NCBI GenBank assembly: GCA_032158295.1 | Contig: CM063250.1 | Coordinates: 6,063,001 to 6,127,000, forward strand | Length of the DNA stretch: 64,000 bases | Direction: 5' to 3' | Source: Pycnopodia helianthoides | Taxonomy: Eukaryota; Echinodermata; Asteroidea; Forcipulatida; Asteriidae | Made by a program: the position numbers and the translations under genes | Notes under the pieces: model-generated | What the model was told of the DNA's origin: nothing | The model's input: only the letters and a program-made list of their open reading frames with translations | Database searches by the model: none | Part shown: piece after piece, positions 10,420-24,279 of the stretch | Position numbering within the stretch: position 1 is the stretch's first letter | Layout of the letters: every line of letters begins with the position of its first letter

Positions 10420-10850
10420 ACATTGTTAAGCCAAGACTTGACTCGGATTACTGCAATGAGACTCGACTCGTTTATTACACTAATCCCAAATTCAACTTGA
10501 ATCACTCAATTGAAAGACTTGTCCCATATCACTATACAATGGAAAACTTCAATGGACAACTTGTCTCGAATCACTACATTGCAAGACGCGACACGTTTCA
10601 TCACACTGACTCGACTCGAGTTACTCCAATGGACAACTTGACTCGAATTACCACATTGCAAGACTTGACACGTTACGATAAACTGACTCGACTCGGATTT
10701 ACTGCTTTGGGAAAACTTGACTCGAGTCACCACATTGCAAGACTCGACACGTTACGATAAAGTGACTCGACTCGAGTTACTACAATGGACAACTTGACTC
10801 GAATCACCACATTGCAAGACTCGACTCGAATTGCTGCGCTGGAACCCTAG
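10420..10850. repeat. Minisatellite built on ACTTGACTCGA and CACATTGCAAGACT
   Basis: About 430 bp of imperfect units (roughly 45-50 bp, with a higher-order period near 95 bp) containing TTGACTCGAATCACCACATT and GACACGTTACGATAA. Long open frames on both strands (10287-10760 plus, 10506-10733 minus) come from this repeat. Confidence 0.8.
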
Positions 10851-11556
10851 AATCGGGTCCATGACGGCTCAGATCTTTAATTTGACTCACTTTTTGGAAA
10901 TGACTTCTAGTTGAACTTGTTGTCGAGATTCCATGCGTTTAGATGAGCTAAGAGAATGTTTGTGTGTTTGTGTGTGTGTGCATTGAGTCCCAAGTACAGC
11001 ATACACGTCTATCCGATATGATGCAAGTAGAAATCTAATCGAGGTAGTATAATGATGTCTAGAAAAACTGTGTTATCGGATGGACCTGATAATGCCACGT
11101 GGGTCGACGTGAAAATCTCAGACACCAGACAATGGACAGAAATATTGTTTTGCAACAATGCTTTAACAATAATGTCAATGTCCTGCTGACAACTTCACTT
11201 TATCGGTGTCGAGAACATTATTTGATAACGAAGAAATCGAGTCTATAATGTTTTCTCTTCTTTTCTCTGAAGACGCGGTCGCCGTTCTAGTCTCAATTGT
11301 ATAACCCAGGCCCTGGTTCCGTATTTTTTAACCGAATGACGGCGCTTTCAACGACGAATTTCTTTACATCACAAATGTTTACTTCCTGTATGTTGTTTTC
11401 CTGTATCACTGGCCCAATAAAATAATAATAACAATCAAAACAACAATGAATAAAAACCAGTTAGTTTTACTGTTTTGCATCACATTATATTCAGTTCACA
11501 CACGCCCTCACGCGGTAAAAAAAAATACTGCAAATTGCTGTAGACAACGACTTCAT

Positions 11557-11757
11557 CTCAAGTCTACGCCGATTAAGCACAAAGTACTCGTCGACCTTTA
11601 TCACACGTACTGCTACACACAGCCAAATTTTGCTCAGCAGAGAAAGGTTACCGGCCAGATTGCCACATAGGTATATCTTACATTGTTTCAAACTGGTGCC
11701 CAGCTTTTTTTTTTTCGTGAGCAGCTTTTATTTTAGGCAGCTTTATGAAATTGAACC
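11557..11757. mobile_element. Decayed MITE family A copy
   Basis: Recognisable pieces are GATTAAGCACAAAGTA, GGTTACCGGCCA and a right end GCAGCTTTATGAAATTG. Confidence 0.5.
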
Positions 11758-13388
11758 GGCTGCTGTATGTAGCTGTCTGAAGACATTATTGTTACCCTCT
11801 TTACAATAGTAAAGTGCGCACTCAACGAAAACATTCGGTCAATATTTTGTACACTAACGTCGATATAAACACAACGTTTAAGTTCAATGTATTTTTGGTT
11901 CTAAAACAGGGTAATGGACTTATCAAGTTATAATTGCCCGGTTTCTTTTATAAATAATATACAGCGTCAATTTCAGTCACACCACTATCCGTCTGGATTA
12001 CCAATTTTCTCGGTAGAAATCGAAAGTATTGCTTTCTAAAGCTTTTGCTTCAATCGGTAACTAATATCAGCAGCTTTTGGGTCAAACTGTTCGCCAAGTT
12101 TGTTATTCTTGGTTTCATTACCAAGTCTTGATCTTCACGGGACAAGTAAACACGACTAAATAAGACGTCTAAGGTTTCATCACTGTAGCCTGTGACAATT
12201 ATTCATATTGCTACATCCCCCCTTGTTTTTTTAAGACGCGCTCATTTTTCAAAAAGGTTAAACAGATAAACTTCGCCGGTGCCTCTGTGTCAATTATTGC
12301 TAGCAACAAGAAATAACAAATTTGCAACTAAAAGTGTTACACTCGCTTTGCGAAATCAGTTTGTCATTCGCACTGATCACACTGTAACCGTTTTTTATAA
12401 TGGAAAATATGACCACCTAATCATGAACTTGGAAGTCAACGTTCCGGAACGAAACACGGATCAGCTTGGCTCTGCTTACCGTGGACTTATGTGCTTACCA
12501 CCAATAGCATCACGCACTTTAATGGGCGCCGTAAGTACATTTATAGTAAGCATATGCCATTAAATTTGCTGTTGATCAAGCTCGGCTTATTTGATACAGC
12601 TTAATACTGAAACCTTTAAGATGAACTTGTTGTAAGAGTAAAACTTACACAGTAAGTGTTTTCCTTAATGTTACGAAGTCACTTTTCCAAAGATTGATTG
12701 GCTAGTTAGTTAATCATGCAATCAGACTAAAAACAAGCTAACACTTTACGATCTTTAAGCTTAGCAGAGTAGTATGAATTGCTGGTTCGTTAATAATTAT
12801 GCAACCATACTGGAAAAAAGCAAATCATTTACGGTCTAAGCTAAGCAGAGTAATATAATTAATATAATTCAATGAGGGAATATTGTATGACGATACTTTC
12901 ACAATGCATGGCAAACCTCTAGAAACAAGATCGTTACTTTTTTTTTCAAATACAAAATTGTGGTTGAACGCCTGTGTAACGTTTCGGGTTGGGCACTATA
13001 TTGTAGGATGATCAACACGAAAGCAAACTAGTCTCGTCGCAAGAACAGTAACAGAGTAGAAGCAGTGATCGCAAAGGAGATACTCGCATGACAGTTGTTT
13101 GTCGATGAGAACTTATTTTTTCGAGTCACATAAAATTCAGACTGTGGGACGGATAGGATGGCATTGCAATCTCTCTTGTTACCTGGCTACAATTGTAATA
13201 TTCAATACTGACTCACATATTAAGAACAAAGGGGGACCAGACCAAAATGTTTAATACCAGCCTCGGTTTGGATGCAATACATCGATTTAAAATGAGAGCA
13301 AATTATCACGGGGCTAGAATTGTCTAAAATGTCAAAAGTGCGCGTTCGATGACGAGAGACGAGACATCACGGAGAGACCGAGTTGAAG

Positions 13389-13429
13389 TTAAATAGATCA
13401 ATCATATAATGACGTCACGGGGTGATTGG
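13389..13429 (-). promoter_or_regulatory. Cluster of promoter-like motifs upstream of gene 1
   Basis: Reading the minus strand, a CCAAT box (13429-13425), a perfect CRE palindrome TGACGTCA (13417-13410) and a TATTTAA element (13395-13389) lie close together, 3.4 kb upstream of the gene 1 B-chain exon. A possible donor (TAATAT|GTGAGT) follows about 180 nt downstream. Such motifs also occur by chance in AT-rich DNA, and spacing between the boxes is tighter than usual. Confidence 0.2.
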
Positions 13430-15424
13430 AGAGGGATAATACAAGAAGAGGAAGGGGGTGATGAGCCAAAGAAGTGGAAAGAGCAACCCAAGACAACAAT
13501 GAAGACAAAAACGATCAGTAAAAGTTAGAAACTCACTTAGAGACTACAATGGAACATACGATCTATAATAGGATCGACCATATTTCATTAATTAAACTAT
13601 CATACCTGTAAATGGGTGGTCCGTCCAATTGCTGCCAAGAGCGAAAAAGCTCAATGAACTTCGGCTGTTGAAGCCTGAAGTTTAGTTGGGTTTTTTTTTT
13701 GGAAAAAAAAAAGTTAAGCGAGCTCAGAAAAGGAATGAAGTTGAATGTGCTAGCAGGGTGTGGTGGAGCAGTCATGTAGCATAGCCGAGCCCGGTGACCG
13801 AAGAGGTAACAGAGTATGCAGACATAGCTGTATTTATAGCTGCTTGTAAGTACTTTTTTGCTCACGTCAATCGGTTGCATATATAAATCCTCAAACCGAT
13901 AACCTGGATTTGATAAAGTTATCAGAATGGCCGCACTCTTTCAGTATCTCGCCCTTTATCGAGTAACAAAGTAACAGCTATACAGTGAAGACGATGGCGG
14001 GATACGGCGACGTCATAATTGAAATTCCCCATCACCTTACAATGATTCTGACTAATCTTAGAGATGTTGAGGAAGGAGCGCTTTGGGAGGAAAACAGTCT
14101 TTTCGGTGAATGTCTTCAGTATTTGTAAGTCCAGATTCCCCCAAGTTTATGATGATTGAGTGCAAGCCAAATAATGAGTTGAAATTATGCAAGCCTCTGA
14201 GTTTGACACCATCCCCCCGAAGCACGAGCTTCGGTGTTACCATTAGCGCATAACCACGCCCTCGTACTTTGGCACCAATACTTGACCTGTCATACTGCTT
14301 TGAACGGCATTCGTCAGCGTGCACGTCGGTGGAGGTATGGAGCTGATACAAGGCCCACCCACTTGATGCCGGTGCTTCGGGTTCAGACAGTGATGGGCTG
14401 GCCCAACAGCCGACCGTCTGAATAGCGCGATCCCCGGCGGGTCAAGAAGAGCGACCCTGGCCCGTTTAGGCTAGCCGCGTTCCTTCTGCCCTTGCCCCGA
14501 GTACAGGATGGTGTAGTCGAATTGGGTTGATGGTTCCACACGTGAGATGGGTGCACAGAGCAATCTTGAATCTTGAAAAGATATCGCAATCTCTTTTTCA
14601 GATAAATCTCTCGGTTCGGTCTCATGCCTACGAAACCTGTTCAGAAACTGCCAGGATTTTTCCTTTTACTGCTAATTTCCACACACGTACAATAAATAAA
14701 ACATTGCATTTAGGCCTGTAAAAACAAATTAAATGTTAAAAAAGAAAAGAAAAAAGCACAGGAGTAGCATTTTTGAAAGTGAGCAATTCAATTCAACAGT
14801 CTAGATTGTAGGATGGAGGGAAACATGCACCAGGCAGTGAGTTCCAAAGAGATGCAGTACGTAAAAAAAAGCTGTTTGGATGGCTATTTTGTTCTACATC
14901 TCAGCAAAGCATTTATAATGGGTGAGAACAAGCAGAAAACCTGGTTTCACGCTCAAACACATAGGAGGAACCAGGTCGAACATCCTGGTGGCGCATTATT
15001 TTAAGAAAAGACAAGGTCTGGCTACAGACCTACGGTGGGAAGAATGAAAACCGTATACTGTACAGTCTGAAAGCTTTCCTCGGTGTAAAATGCAACGGTT
15101 TAAATTACTGTTCTCCTCGTTCGGTGTTGAATATTAACTGTTTTCCCTTTAACATCTTGGGTTTCGTATTAGAAAATGTTATCACCCACTGCCATGATAA
15201 CTACTGAGTCGTTGCCAGTGTTGAGAGGGTAATAATTGAGGATCTTCATGTGTTATAAAAACGGCCCTACGTCATGGGTTGCAGGGGCATACGATCTAGA
15301 CTCATTAGACAAGTCACCCCTAAACCCTGTCCTGTAAGACATCTTAGATTGTCGGTGTTGATACCTTCCTATACAAGGCAGCTAGCAAAACGCTTGAATT
15401 ACAACTCCCCGTCCACAAAAGGAA

Positions 15425-15640
15425 AATCATGGGATTCGAACCCACGACCCTAATCATGGGATTCGAACTCACGACACCCCCCCCCCCCCCGCACTCTATG
15501 GCAGGATTCGAATTGGCCTCTTGTTACCGGGCACTCTCGGTGGTCTGGAGGTTTACGCTGAAATGTCCTAGAGTGCGTAGGTGGGGGGCTGTGGGTTCGA
15601 TTCCCAGCAGAGTTGCCTGGACCGATTGTTGACCCATTTT
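15425..15640. repeat. tRNA-related fragments, probably SINE remnants
   Basis: Three T-arm-like sequences in 200 bp: GGATTCGAACCC and GGATTCGAACTC (complement of GGGTTCGAATCC) and, on the plus strand, GTGGGTTCGATTCCCAGC, a good RNA polymerase III B box. No complete tRNA cloverleaf could be drawn, so this is scored as SINE debris and not a tRNA gene. Confidence 0.4.
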
Positions 15641-15665
15641 TACCTGAAGTCATCAAACACTAAAT

Positions 15666-15836
15666 CTTGCTTGCGCCATTTTAGAGGTCAGTGTTCCCGC
15701 GTGTTAACATGTAGTGAGCATTTTGGGGCTACGCGAGCGCAGTTACACGCTTATCGTGTAGCTTCACATTATTGACTGTCTCCCAAAATGGCAAACCATG
15801 GGCAGACAGTAGTCGCGTGTGACGTCAGCACAATGG
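15666..15836. mobile_element. MITE family D copy
   Basis: About 170 bp pairing with the element at 57466-57631: both have GCGCCATTTT or GCACCATTTT, a central region, then CTCCCAAAATGGC and CGCGTGTGACGT. A fragment is at 3222-3262. Confidence 0.6.
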
Positions 15837-16411
15837 GGTATGTACTTATTACACATTGGTGGAGGGTTAAGTCAGAAACGATATTTTATTCCCGATCCAA
15901 TTATTACATTAATTAGTGTTCAATAATAATGTGACCCAGCTTTTTGTTTTTGCGTCTGAAACATTACTGTGGATGCAATCACCATCATATTTCCCCATTC
16001 ACGGACCATTCAGACAACAGCCGTATAACTTATTTGTTTCTTGTGACTGGATAAACTGTTTCAAACAAGGAGTCAACGACTGTTTTGATTGGATAACGGG
16101 GGCTCGGTCATGACCCCGTAGTGACGTCCAGGAAACAGTCATGCACTTGGTGATTTTCAGTCATTTTACTTTGTGCTGATATAAACCTAGGTTTGGTGTT
16201 TCAGTTTCGATGAGATGAGACGCTCAGTTACACCGTGGAAAAAAAAACAATTTGAAGTGTGTTAATCTGTTTCAGTCCACTTTGTGTTCATGGATAACAT
16301 GGTCCACGGACCAACTGAGGACAACAAAACAGAATCAAAACTTGGATCTAAATTAGCTATCACTTCAAGATTGAATAGAAAGGAAACACACGATTGTCTT
16401 TCTGCTTTTTG

Positions 16412-16414
16412 TCG

Positions 16415-16446
<32 letters not shown>
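16412..16446. repeat. (GTT)n microsatellite
   Basis: About twelve GTT units; the poly-Gln and poly-Cys frames here are shadows of it. Similar arrays lie at 18503-18553 and 40396-40424. Confidence 0.95.
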
Positions 16447-16587
16447 CTGTGAATTCTGTGTCAATTTGGTCCAAAACTGTGTCAAACTGACACAGATTAC
16501 GGGTCAAAATCCAATTGTTGACCAGTTTCCTCGTCAGCTGGGACCCGGAATCCGGGTCAATTCTGACCCGTGTGTTTCTAAAGTGTA
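16447..16587. mobile_element. MITE family F copy, GGGTCAATTCTGACCC
   Basis: Carries the family hallmark CCGGGTCAATTCTGACCC and GTCAAACTGACACAGATT. Other copies: 49033-49625, 56541-56799, 57101-57309, 61944-62125. Confidence 0.55.
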
Positions 16588-19367
16588 CATATACAGAGAG
16601 TTTGATAACATAATAATGGGCTGGCTGCTTTCTCAAAACACGACCGCCTGAAATTATTGATTGTTTTTCTGAAGTGTTTATTGAAGACTAAGGGGATCGG
16701 AATGTAACATTGATGCCTAATACCTCATAAAACCACCACTTCCAATATTTGTTACTCATACGTGTATTATTTGTCTACATAGCTGTTGGCTCTAAACAAA
16801 AGTCACGTAAACATTTAAAACAATTGCCGAATGTCCTTGTCACATGGATTTAATTGGACATATTAGAGCTCTCCCGCAAGCGAAAATCAGATACCAAGAT
16901 CGGCTCGAGTACGTCGTAAGCCTTGAACTTGCAGTGAGGAGGCCGAGTCAAGCTGCCGGCCGGTCGGCCTGGAGACTGCGGCTGCACTTCACGTAAAACG
17001 CGGATCAAGAATGTCTTCAAAAATTCTTAAACGCGGATGCCCGTTCGGCCCAAAGGGGTTGTTTTTAAAAAAGGTCAATAGTTGAGAAGCAAGTCGATCG
17101 AAGAAAGGAAAGGTGGATTATGTGTTAAACCTGTTTTGCTTAAAAGTTATATTTGTGCGAAGAGAAAAAAAATCAAGAACCTGTTTTGTACCGGATGGGT
17201 GTTCATGCATAAAATATAAACATACGAAATGTGGCTTACCTCGTCCACAACCTCGACCCCGATTTGAATAAGACAGACGACAGGCTCTTAATCACACCTC
17301 AACTCCGTTAGAATGACCAAAATAAAAACTCATCCCCACAATTTATACGCCAGCATCCAGTGGTGCGAAGAAGCTGACAAGCCTCATGTCCACCCCCCCC
17401 CCCTCCAACACCCACCCACCCTCCAAGTATTTGTCATGGAAAGTATTGTCATAAAGCATTTCCGAAACGCCACTAATAGAGAAAATTTATTACACGAGTT
17501 TTCTGACAATCCGAAGACAATAACATAACTGTTGGGTGCCAGATTGTTTCCTCTCTTCGTTTAACGATAGATGAAGGATCATCACACAACGTATGTCAAT
17601 AGCGTGGGTGGTTCAAAGACGAATTTCGCCCACGCGCAAGAACAAACACCAACAGCTATCTAGGTTCGCATGACTTGGCCGGACTATGTCGTGGACTAAT
17701 TAAAACAAACGAGATATTTTTGTGAAGCTTGTTGTGAATATCTCAAAGGATGGGATGGAGCTATAAAACAGGGGGGAGATGGAATACGTGGGTGCATCTT
17801 CTCATTTGCTTTTTATTTTATTTTAAGAAAGCTGTCGAATGTAAACAGACTTGAAGAGGATCAAGTGATGCGACTTCTTGTTCACAAAGACAATTTTTAA
17901 GATGGATCGAGAATTAAGTACACGTCGATTTGTATAGATGGCCACTATTATCAGCGGGCATCCAAGCAATACGTTGCACTCAGCATGTCGTTTGTCAAAC
18001 TATTTCTTTTGCTAAAAGAGTTGACACTATATCAAACTGAACGTGGGATCATTATGGGAAGAAGATGTGTATTGTTTAACCTAACTAAGAAATATATACA
18101 CATGCAGGGCTTGAAATTAACGCCGGACCGCAGGCGCGAGGCGAGTAACTGTAACACCAGCCAGTAAACTCATGACTGGACGAGTCCGGCAGTCCTCCGG
18201 TTTTTTTTTTCAAATGCTGACTTTCAGTCCGATAAATATATTTAAATTCTTGTGAGTATTGAAGAATACTCATTTTTATAAATGGGATAAATCTCCTCTT
18301 AGTTTCTGTTCAAATTAAAACAGTTTAAATTGTTAAATTATAGACAAATGGTTTTTTTTTTTTCATTTCAATTCTTATCATCCAAAAACATTTCTTGTCC
18401 AGTAACATTTTTGAGCTACTAGCCCTACAGTCTTGTGGGTTTTCTCCCCAAATTCGAGCCTCGTTCCTAACGGCTAAACCTTATGCAGGGTGTTTGTTTG
18501 GGTGTTGTTGTTGTTGTTGTTATTGTTGTTGTTTTGCTGTTGTTGTTGTTTTTTACAATAAAACAAGAATAGAACTTAGAAAACAACAGAATAAATACCG
18601 CGCATAAATACAATTTACATGTTCTTGACAGTTCTAACCGATATGTTAAAACTAATCGCGTGTGACATATATGTAAATTCAGTAAAACAATCAATAAATT
18701 ACAAAAGACTTTATCTCCTTCTAAGTTCTAACCAATATTTAAGCCAAAGTAATTTTCTTAAATAGAGAAAGAAAAACAAATAAAACACTGCCTCGCAAAG
18801 CGATATGTAATATTTGCACCAGTTTTCAGACTCGTTTCTGTCCGCACCGTTGGTATTAATATTGTGGTTATACAGTCATGTTAGACAGACATGTTTATTC
18901 GTCACTTCAACTTTGACGCTCACAGTTACCCCCCAACGACGTGTTGCAAAACTTCCCGTGGGTGTAGTGTGCAATGTAATTAAGAAACGGGGGGGGGGGA
19001 CCCGGTGCCTCTTGTTGGCCGTTATGAGCCGGTCTTCGGCGGCAAATAACGGGACTGAGAGGGGCGACGTGCTCGTTACCAAGGTCCATTGGTTTTTGGC
19101 ACGATCTTTAGAGCCTCTCTCAGAACTCCCACACATACACGCACGACACATCATCTGCCGAACTAATACATCAAACCTCATATTGGTTTTTTTTGGACTT
19201 GTTTAATTGCTACTCTTCTAATGGTTTCTTTCTTTCTTTTTCTGTAGCATCTTAAGTAATCCCCACGCAAAGTCAGCCTAAGAGAAATGTTGTTTTGCTA
19301 TAAGTATAATCAGAGAATGACAAGGGAAGAATCGGAGGCGAAGACCATTCATTTGGCCTCCGTTGCC

Positions 19368-19515
19368 CAGGGCCCAATTTCGTAGAGCTGCTTAAGCAGC
19401 AACTATTGCTTAACAATTTTCTGCTAAGCAGAGATCAGCAGGATACCAGTCACAAATGTTGGTGTGCTTAGCTTCTTTTTGTGCTTAATTAAGCAGCTCT
19501 ATGAAATTGGGCCCA
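19368..19515. mobile_element. MITE family A copy, shorter form
   Basis: Both ends are intact (GGGCCCAATTTCGTAGAGCT and its complement AGCTCTATGAAATTGGGCCC); the interior is in opposite orientation to the 1228 copy and is shortened. Confidence 0.8.
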
Positions 19516-21342
19516 GGTCTTAATGTGGTGCCCTCTTCATAAGAATGTTGGTGCCCGTGACATTCAGAGCGTCCTCACGATCGATGTGCAATTTTCTCAT
19601 GTGAATTGTCTTACTTTCTGCTCTGAGTAACATCACATTTCGCTGCAAGAATAATGTTACAGGGTATAAGATCTGTATACAAGAAAATGTCACTTGGTAA
19701 TTATGTGTCTTTGACCCCTTCTTGTCTAACTACACAAACTGACATTGTCCTAATTTGGTCATAAAAACAAAGGGGGTCGTCAAATCAGTACGTTGTACTG
19801 TTAAGCTTGGGGAAGCACTTGAGAGACAGCGGTGAAACTAGGGCAAAATCTTTGGGGGGCACAAGGGGTGCACCTTTTGTTTCTATCGGGAGGCACTTTC
19901 GGCCTACTAAAAACTGCAGTATCCATTTGCATTTTTACCAAACAAGCCCCATTTCCAGCGCTCTTGTTATGCCGTTCACAATTCTCATGAGATTATAAAT
20001 CTGACGTGGAGGTCAAAACAAATACGTTGCCTGATGCATGAATAGAAAATAGTTTTACTACCCAAGAAAAGCTGATAAAATTAATGTAGCGGTACAGTAA
20101 TAATAAACAATCAGGATTTCAAATGGGGGGCACCCGGGTACGGATATCATATGGGGGCTTGTGCCCCTCCCCCCCCCCCCCTTCCACCCAATTACGCCAC
20201 TGAGTAGAGAAGGCGATGCAAACATTGTCAGTTTAAGCTGCTTGGAAACACGTGTACGAGCAAGCAGCTTAAGGGTGCACCACAGAGGCAAAAGTTGGTG
20301 TGCGCCAAACTGAATTCCATTATTTGTAAACCCACAACTTTTTGGAAGAGTAATCTTTTGGGGGTAATGCAATTAACAGATTGTTTAATATTATGACAAG
20401 ATATCACAACCTGGGGGGTTCTGATGTGCTTCAACTTTTGAGGAGACTCGATCAAATTTCGGCTTTAAAGTCGGTCCTTTTTGCCTTGGGGAGTGGAAGG
20501 ATGCTTTCATCAAAACTGTCAGCAAGTCGGTTTGGGAAAAATCACTTTTTCGGGGTTGTTTGTTTCTGGGGTAATTAGCAAAAATCGGCAATAAACGGCT
20601 GACCTGCCGAAAACTAAAAGAATTCTGAAGTTTAGTAATCCAAAAATGTATTTGAATTGTTTTCAAAGGAACTGACTGAGAAACTTTGATGTGTTTTTTA
20701 TAGTATTTTTGAATATTTAGCATTTACCATTGAATGCTACGGGAAGTTTATTTAGTGTGGTGGACCCCTCAGTTAACGGGCCGACACACGAAGCTTTAAA
20801 CAGTTGTAAAGCCAGTTGTAACAATCACAGAGCTTAACAGCATATGACCGCACTGAACTGACGAGTGCAGGGTGATGACCTAAATATGAAGGGAGTTAAA
20901 AGTTTGACTGGGTGGCCGCGGTGGTGACCAGCAAATCAGGCCGAGTTTTTTTACACGACCACAGATCCGATGAGGCGTGTCACCACACAGGGCCTAGTGA
21001 CGAGGTCTCTCCTCGGCTCCCAGAGGTCGCTGATGAAGAATGACACTTTAAGACTCTCAAATCAATTATGGTTAAGTGTCTTCAAGATTTAACACACAAA
21101 AAAACACGATGCCGTTGTCCCTAGCTTAAAGTCTCTATCAGTATTTCATTGATTGTGAATGTGTATATTAGAGAAAAGGTACAGAATTTTCAATTTTCGA
21201 AACTAAGCATTTCTCAGATGCACTCTGAAAGTTTACTGAAACTAGCATACCAGCAATAACCCCCCAGAGAAATATTCATGTTTAAAATGGTGTCAAAGTC
21301 GAGGGAAAATCTGAATGCGATTTTCCCCTTCCGTAATAAGCC

Positions 21343-21560
21343 AGGACGGGGAACAGGGACGGGGTCAGGGACAGGGACAGGGACGGTAACGGGAGGGGAA
21401 CGGGAGGACGGACGGGACAGGGACAGGGAGGGACAGGAGGAGACGGGGGACAGGGACGGGGGACAGGGGACGGGGAACGGGGGACAGGGACGGAACGGGG
21501 GACAGGACAGGGACGGGAAACGGGGGACGGGAACGGGGTCATGGGACAGGGGAACGAGAG
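21343..21560. repeat. GGGACAG/GGGACGG purine-rich minisatellite
   Basis: About 200 bp of GGGACAGG, GGGACGG and GGGAACGG hexamer-like units. The 140-codon and 146-codon frames on the two strands arise from it. Confidence 0.9.
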
Positions 21561-22439
21561 AGGGGGTCCTTCCTTCCGTGCAATGTATAATTCTTTTTAA
21601 GGTAATTAATATGAATATGAATAATATTAATGTAAATAAAAACAACAACAACAAATTGTTTTTTGGTTGTTCTTTTGCTTATTCCGGTTCAACCGGCTAA
21701 AAATAATGTTATCATTGATGCTAGTTTTATACAATTTGAGTAATATTAGATTCCAATTTGAGGCACATTCAACTCCAAATGAGACTGCGAGCATAAAAAA
21801 ATATAAACACAGGCAGCAACATTGAAAGGATTAATTACTCGCCAATCAGTGTTACTTCATGTCAGCTTTCTCAATGATTTTAGACTGCCACTGTGCCAGC
21901 GGTCTCCCCGGGTGCGATTTTTTTCTGCAGTACTTTGTCTATACAGTCAACATGTTGACTCCATAGCCGACGTGTGCTGCAGAAAATAATGCTCCCCAGG
22001 TAAGAGCAGGAAGCGAAGAAACCGTCGGCCAAAACGCAAAGGTGCGCGTCGTCTCTGGAGAGTTTGTTCTCGTCGCGTGTTTGTTTCCTAACGCGGGCCC
22101 CCAGGGCCAAACTGATTTCAAGTTAACGGAACACTGTCATTGCTGCTTGCATTGCATTTTTTGTATTTTGTTGGAACCTACGCCGTCGCAATCGTCAAAC
22201 GAGAACCACATGGCTAGCAGGGGTCTTCCCTTACAACCAGACGACTATGTGAACAACAACTTTTATAAAGACGCATGACGGTGTTTCGGTTTATTTTTCG
22301 GGGAAGAAACACTTCAGTCTGCATCGCATACAGCTTAGATTCAGATTCTTGGCTCGCGACTATAGTTTCCTCTTGAACGACTAAAACAATGGCAAAGGAA
22401 CTGTCAATTACGCAAAATTGTGCAACGAGTTGGCAATGG

Positions 22440-22636
22440 CCGGCGCCCGATTTCATAAAGCCATACAACAGAAAATTATGCTTAGCTAATTTCTTATTAT
22501 TAAGCAAAAAAAAACACAGTGACAACAATGCAAACTTTATGAAATGTTGGCTGGTTACCTGTTTCAAATAAGCTAGGATTTCCTGTGCTTAGCCATTTTT
22601 TTTTTGCATGCAGGCTTTATGAAGTTTAGGCCCTGA
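22440..22636. mobile_element. Decayed MITE family A copy
   Basis: Left end CGCCCGATTTCATAAAG, interior TTATGCTTAGC, right end GCTTTATGAAGTTTAGGCCC. Confidence 0.45.
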
Positions 22637-24279
22637 CGTTTCGACACCAGCAGAGTCGAGACAGACTCTTCTGGGTTCAAACGGGGGCAGAGGCAGGGGC
22701 AGGGGAAGGTGCGGGGGTATTTGCCGCCACTTTTCCCCAAAAAACACAAATAAGTTAAACTTTCACGTGACGTCACTGCTGAAGGTAGACGAAGAAAGTA
22801 AAGAGACAGTTTTCCTGTGGACATTTGGATGTCGTCCGAGAGTGTTCCACAACTTTGCTTCGATTTCGTAAGAATTTGTTTCTTATCTCGCTGCCCATAT
22901 TTTCTGTTAACAAGATAAGGAAGCCGCACTCACAAACGGGGGAAAAACAGTGCACCAAACTCTAATAAAGTTACTCGCTTCGTTAACATCTTTCTTGATT
23001 CGGATGGAAGTCATCTTTCCGTGTGTTTTTGTTTCTGTAGTAGTACAAAACATTCGTGTGGTGTGTGCTGGTCCACGTCGGGGCTGTCTCTGAATAAAGC
23101 GAGTCAGCTCGGTTTGGCGGTAACTGATTGCTTTTCCGTGGACAAGTCATGTTTTTCTATTAAAGCCCTCCGTGGTGAGTGATAATGCCTGGTCATAAAG
23201 TGTACATGGACTTTTTTCGTGGGAGTTGATGTTCACACGAACGGCAAACCGCACACCACTGGCTGAACAATCTGTGTTGAGCACACACACTTCGTTACAA
23301 TAAAAAAATGATCATCTCAACATGGGGGCGGAGCAGGTGTTTTTTAAGCGTGGGATGTAGGGAGGCGTAATTTGCATAGTCGGCTTCACCTGACTGGAGA
23401 ACAGACTAAAAACAATAATCAACTTCACTAATGAAAATTTACTACTTTTCTGGTAATCAGACCAAAGATTCTTGGAACCCAAAGATGCCTGTGATGAGGA
23501 AAAACCGCTCAATGGTATCTAAAAGGGTAACTTTTGATCATCAATTTTTGACACTAATATTATTTTGAAGGCGTGTTGTTGTTTGTTGTTGTTGTTGTGA
23601 TTGTCCTGGTCCAGAATCAACAAAATTTACTTAATGAATTGCCGAGTTAACGGTGCATGTAACATTCTGTGTGCCATCTTTAATTTATTTTGTTTCTTAA
23701 AGGCGGAATAGTAGAGACTTAATAGGCACTGACTTGAACGATCATGGACCTCAGCTTCTAAACCTCCTTAGCCTAGAAACTGATTTCGGGCTGAAGGTAT
23801 GCCAAACCTATTGAATTGAGACTAGGTGGCCGATATCGAGTTACACAATGACCCAAAACTACGTGTGACACCAACCGGTAAAAAACAATAAAATACTTTC
23901 TAGACCTTACTGAAATATCATAAAAAAACAATCCCAGACATTTCCAGACAATCGAAAACAAAGTCGTAAATCAACAATTAATCCAAGTCAGATGCAACTT
24001 TTTTTATTTGCTTTTCCCAGGTACAGTCGTGATCATAGACTTCCATCGTGGTGATCTTGTTTTCCCTCCCATTCAAATCAATGTCATCACACCGAGGCTG
24101 GAAGGGAAATAGTCGGGTCCCTGTTTAGCATAATGACATCATTGTTTATGATTGATATGATTGACAGGGAACGAGACAAAGATGGTGGCAAGAAGAAAAA
24201 TGTATAGTGCACGCAATTAACGCAAACCCAACTATTCTGTGTAATGTTACATTACAAACTTCTTTCCCAGAACGGTACC

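Larger units (their letters stand above)
10851..24279. other. Intergenic or 5' intronic stretch of gene 1, repeats only
   Basis: Apart from the elements listed separately, this is AT-rich unique sequence. Open frames (for example 18814-19206 plus, 20058-20372 minus) are short, lack domains and overlap G-runs. A recurrent TTACGCCACTG fragment (near 7166 and 20193) may mark another old repeat. It may lie within the first intron of gene 1 if that gene's noncoding exon is distant. Confidence 0.5.

Noticed and set aside
10287..10760. 157-codon plus frame
   Set aside because: It follows the TTGACTCGA minisatellite; no domain, and the opposite strand is open as well.
15425..15640. Possible tRNA gene
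   Set aside because: T-arm-like words are present but no acceptor, D-arm and anticodon-arm pairing can be drawn.
16262..16651. Poly-Gln and poly-Cys/Leu frames
   Set aside because: Produced by the GTT microsatellite.
21214..21700. 140- and 146-codon frames on opposite strands, Gly/Thr/Asp- or Pro/Val-rich
   Set aside because: Both are shadows of the GGGACAG minisatellite.
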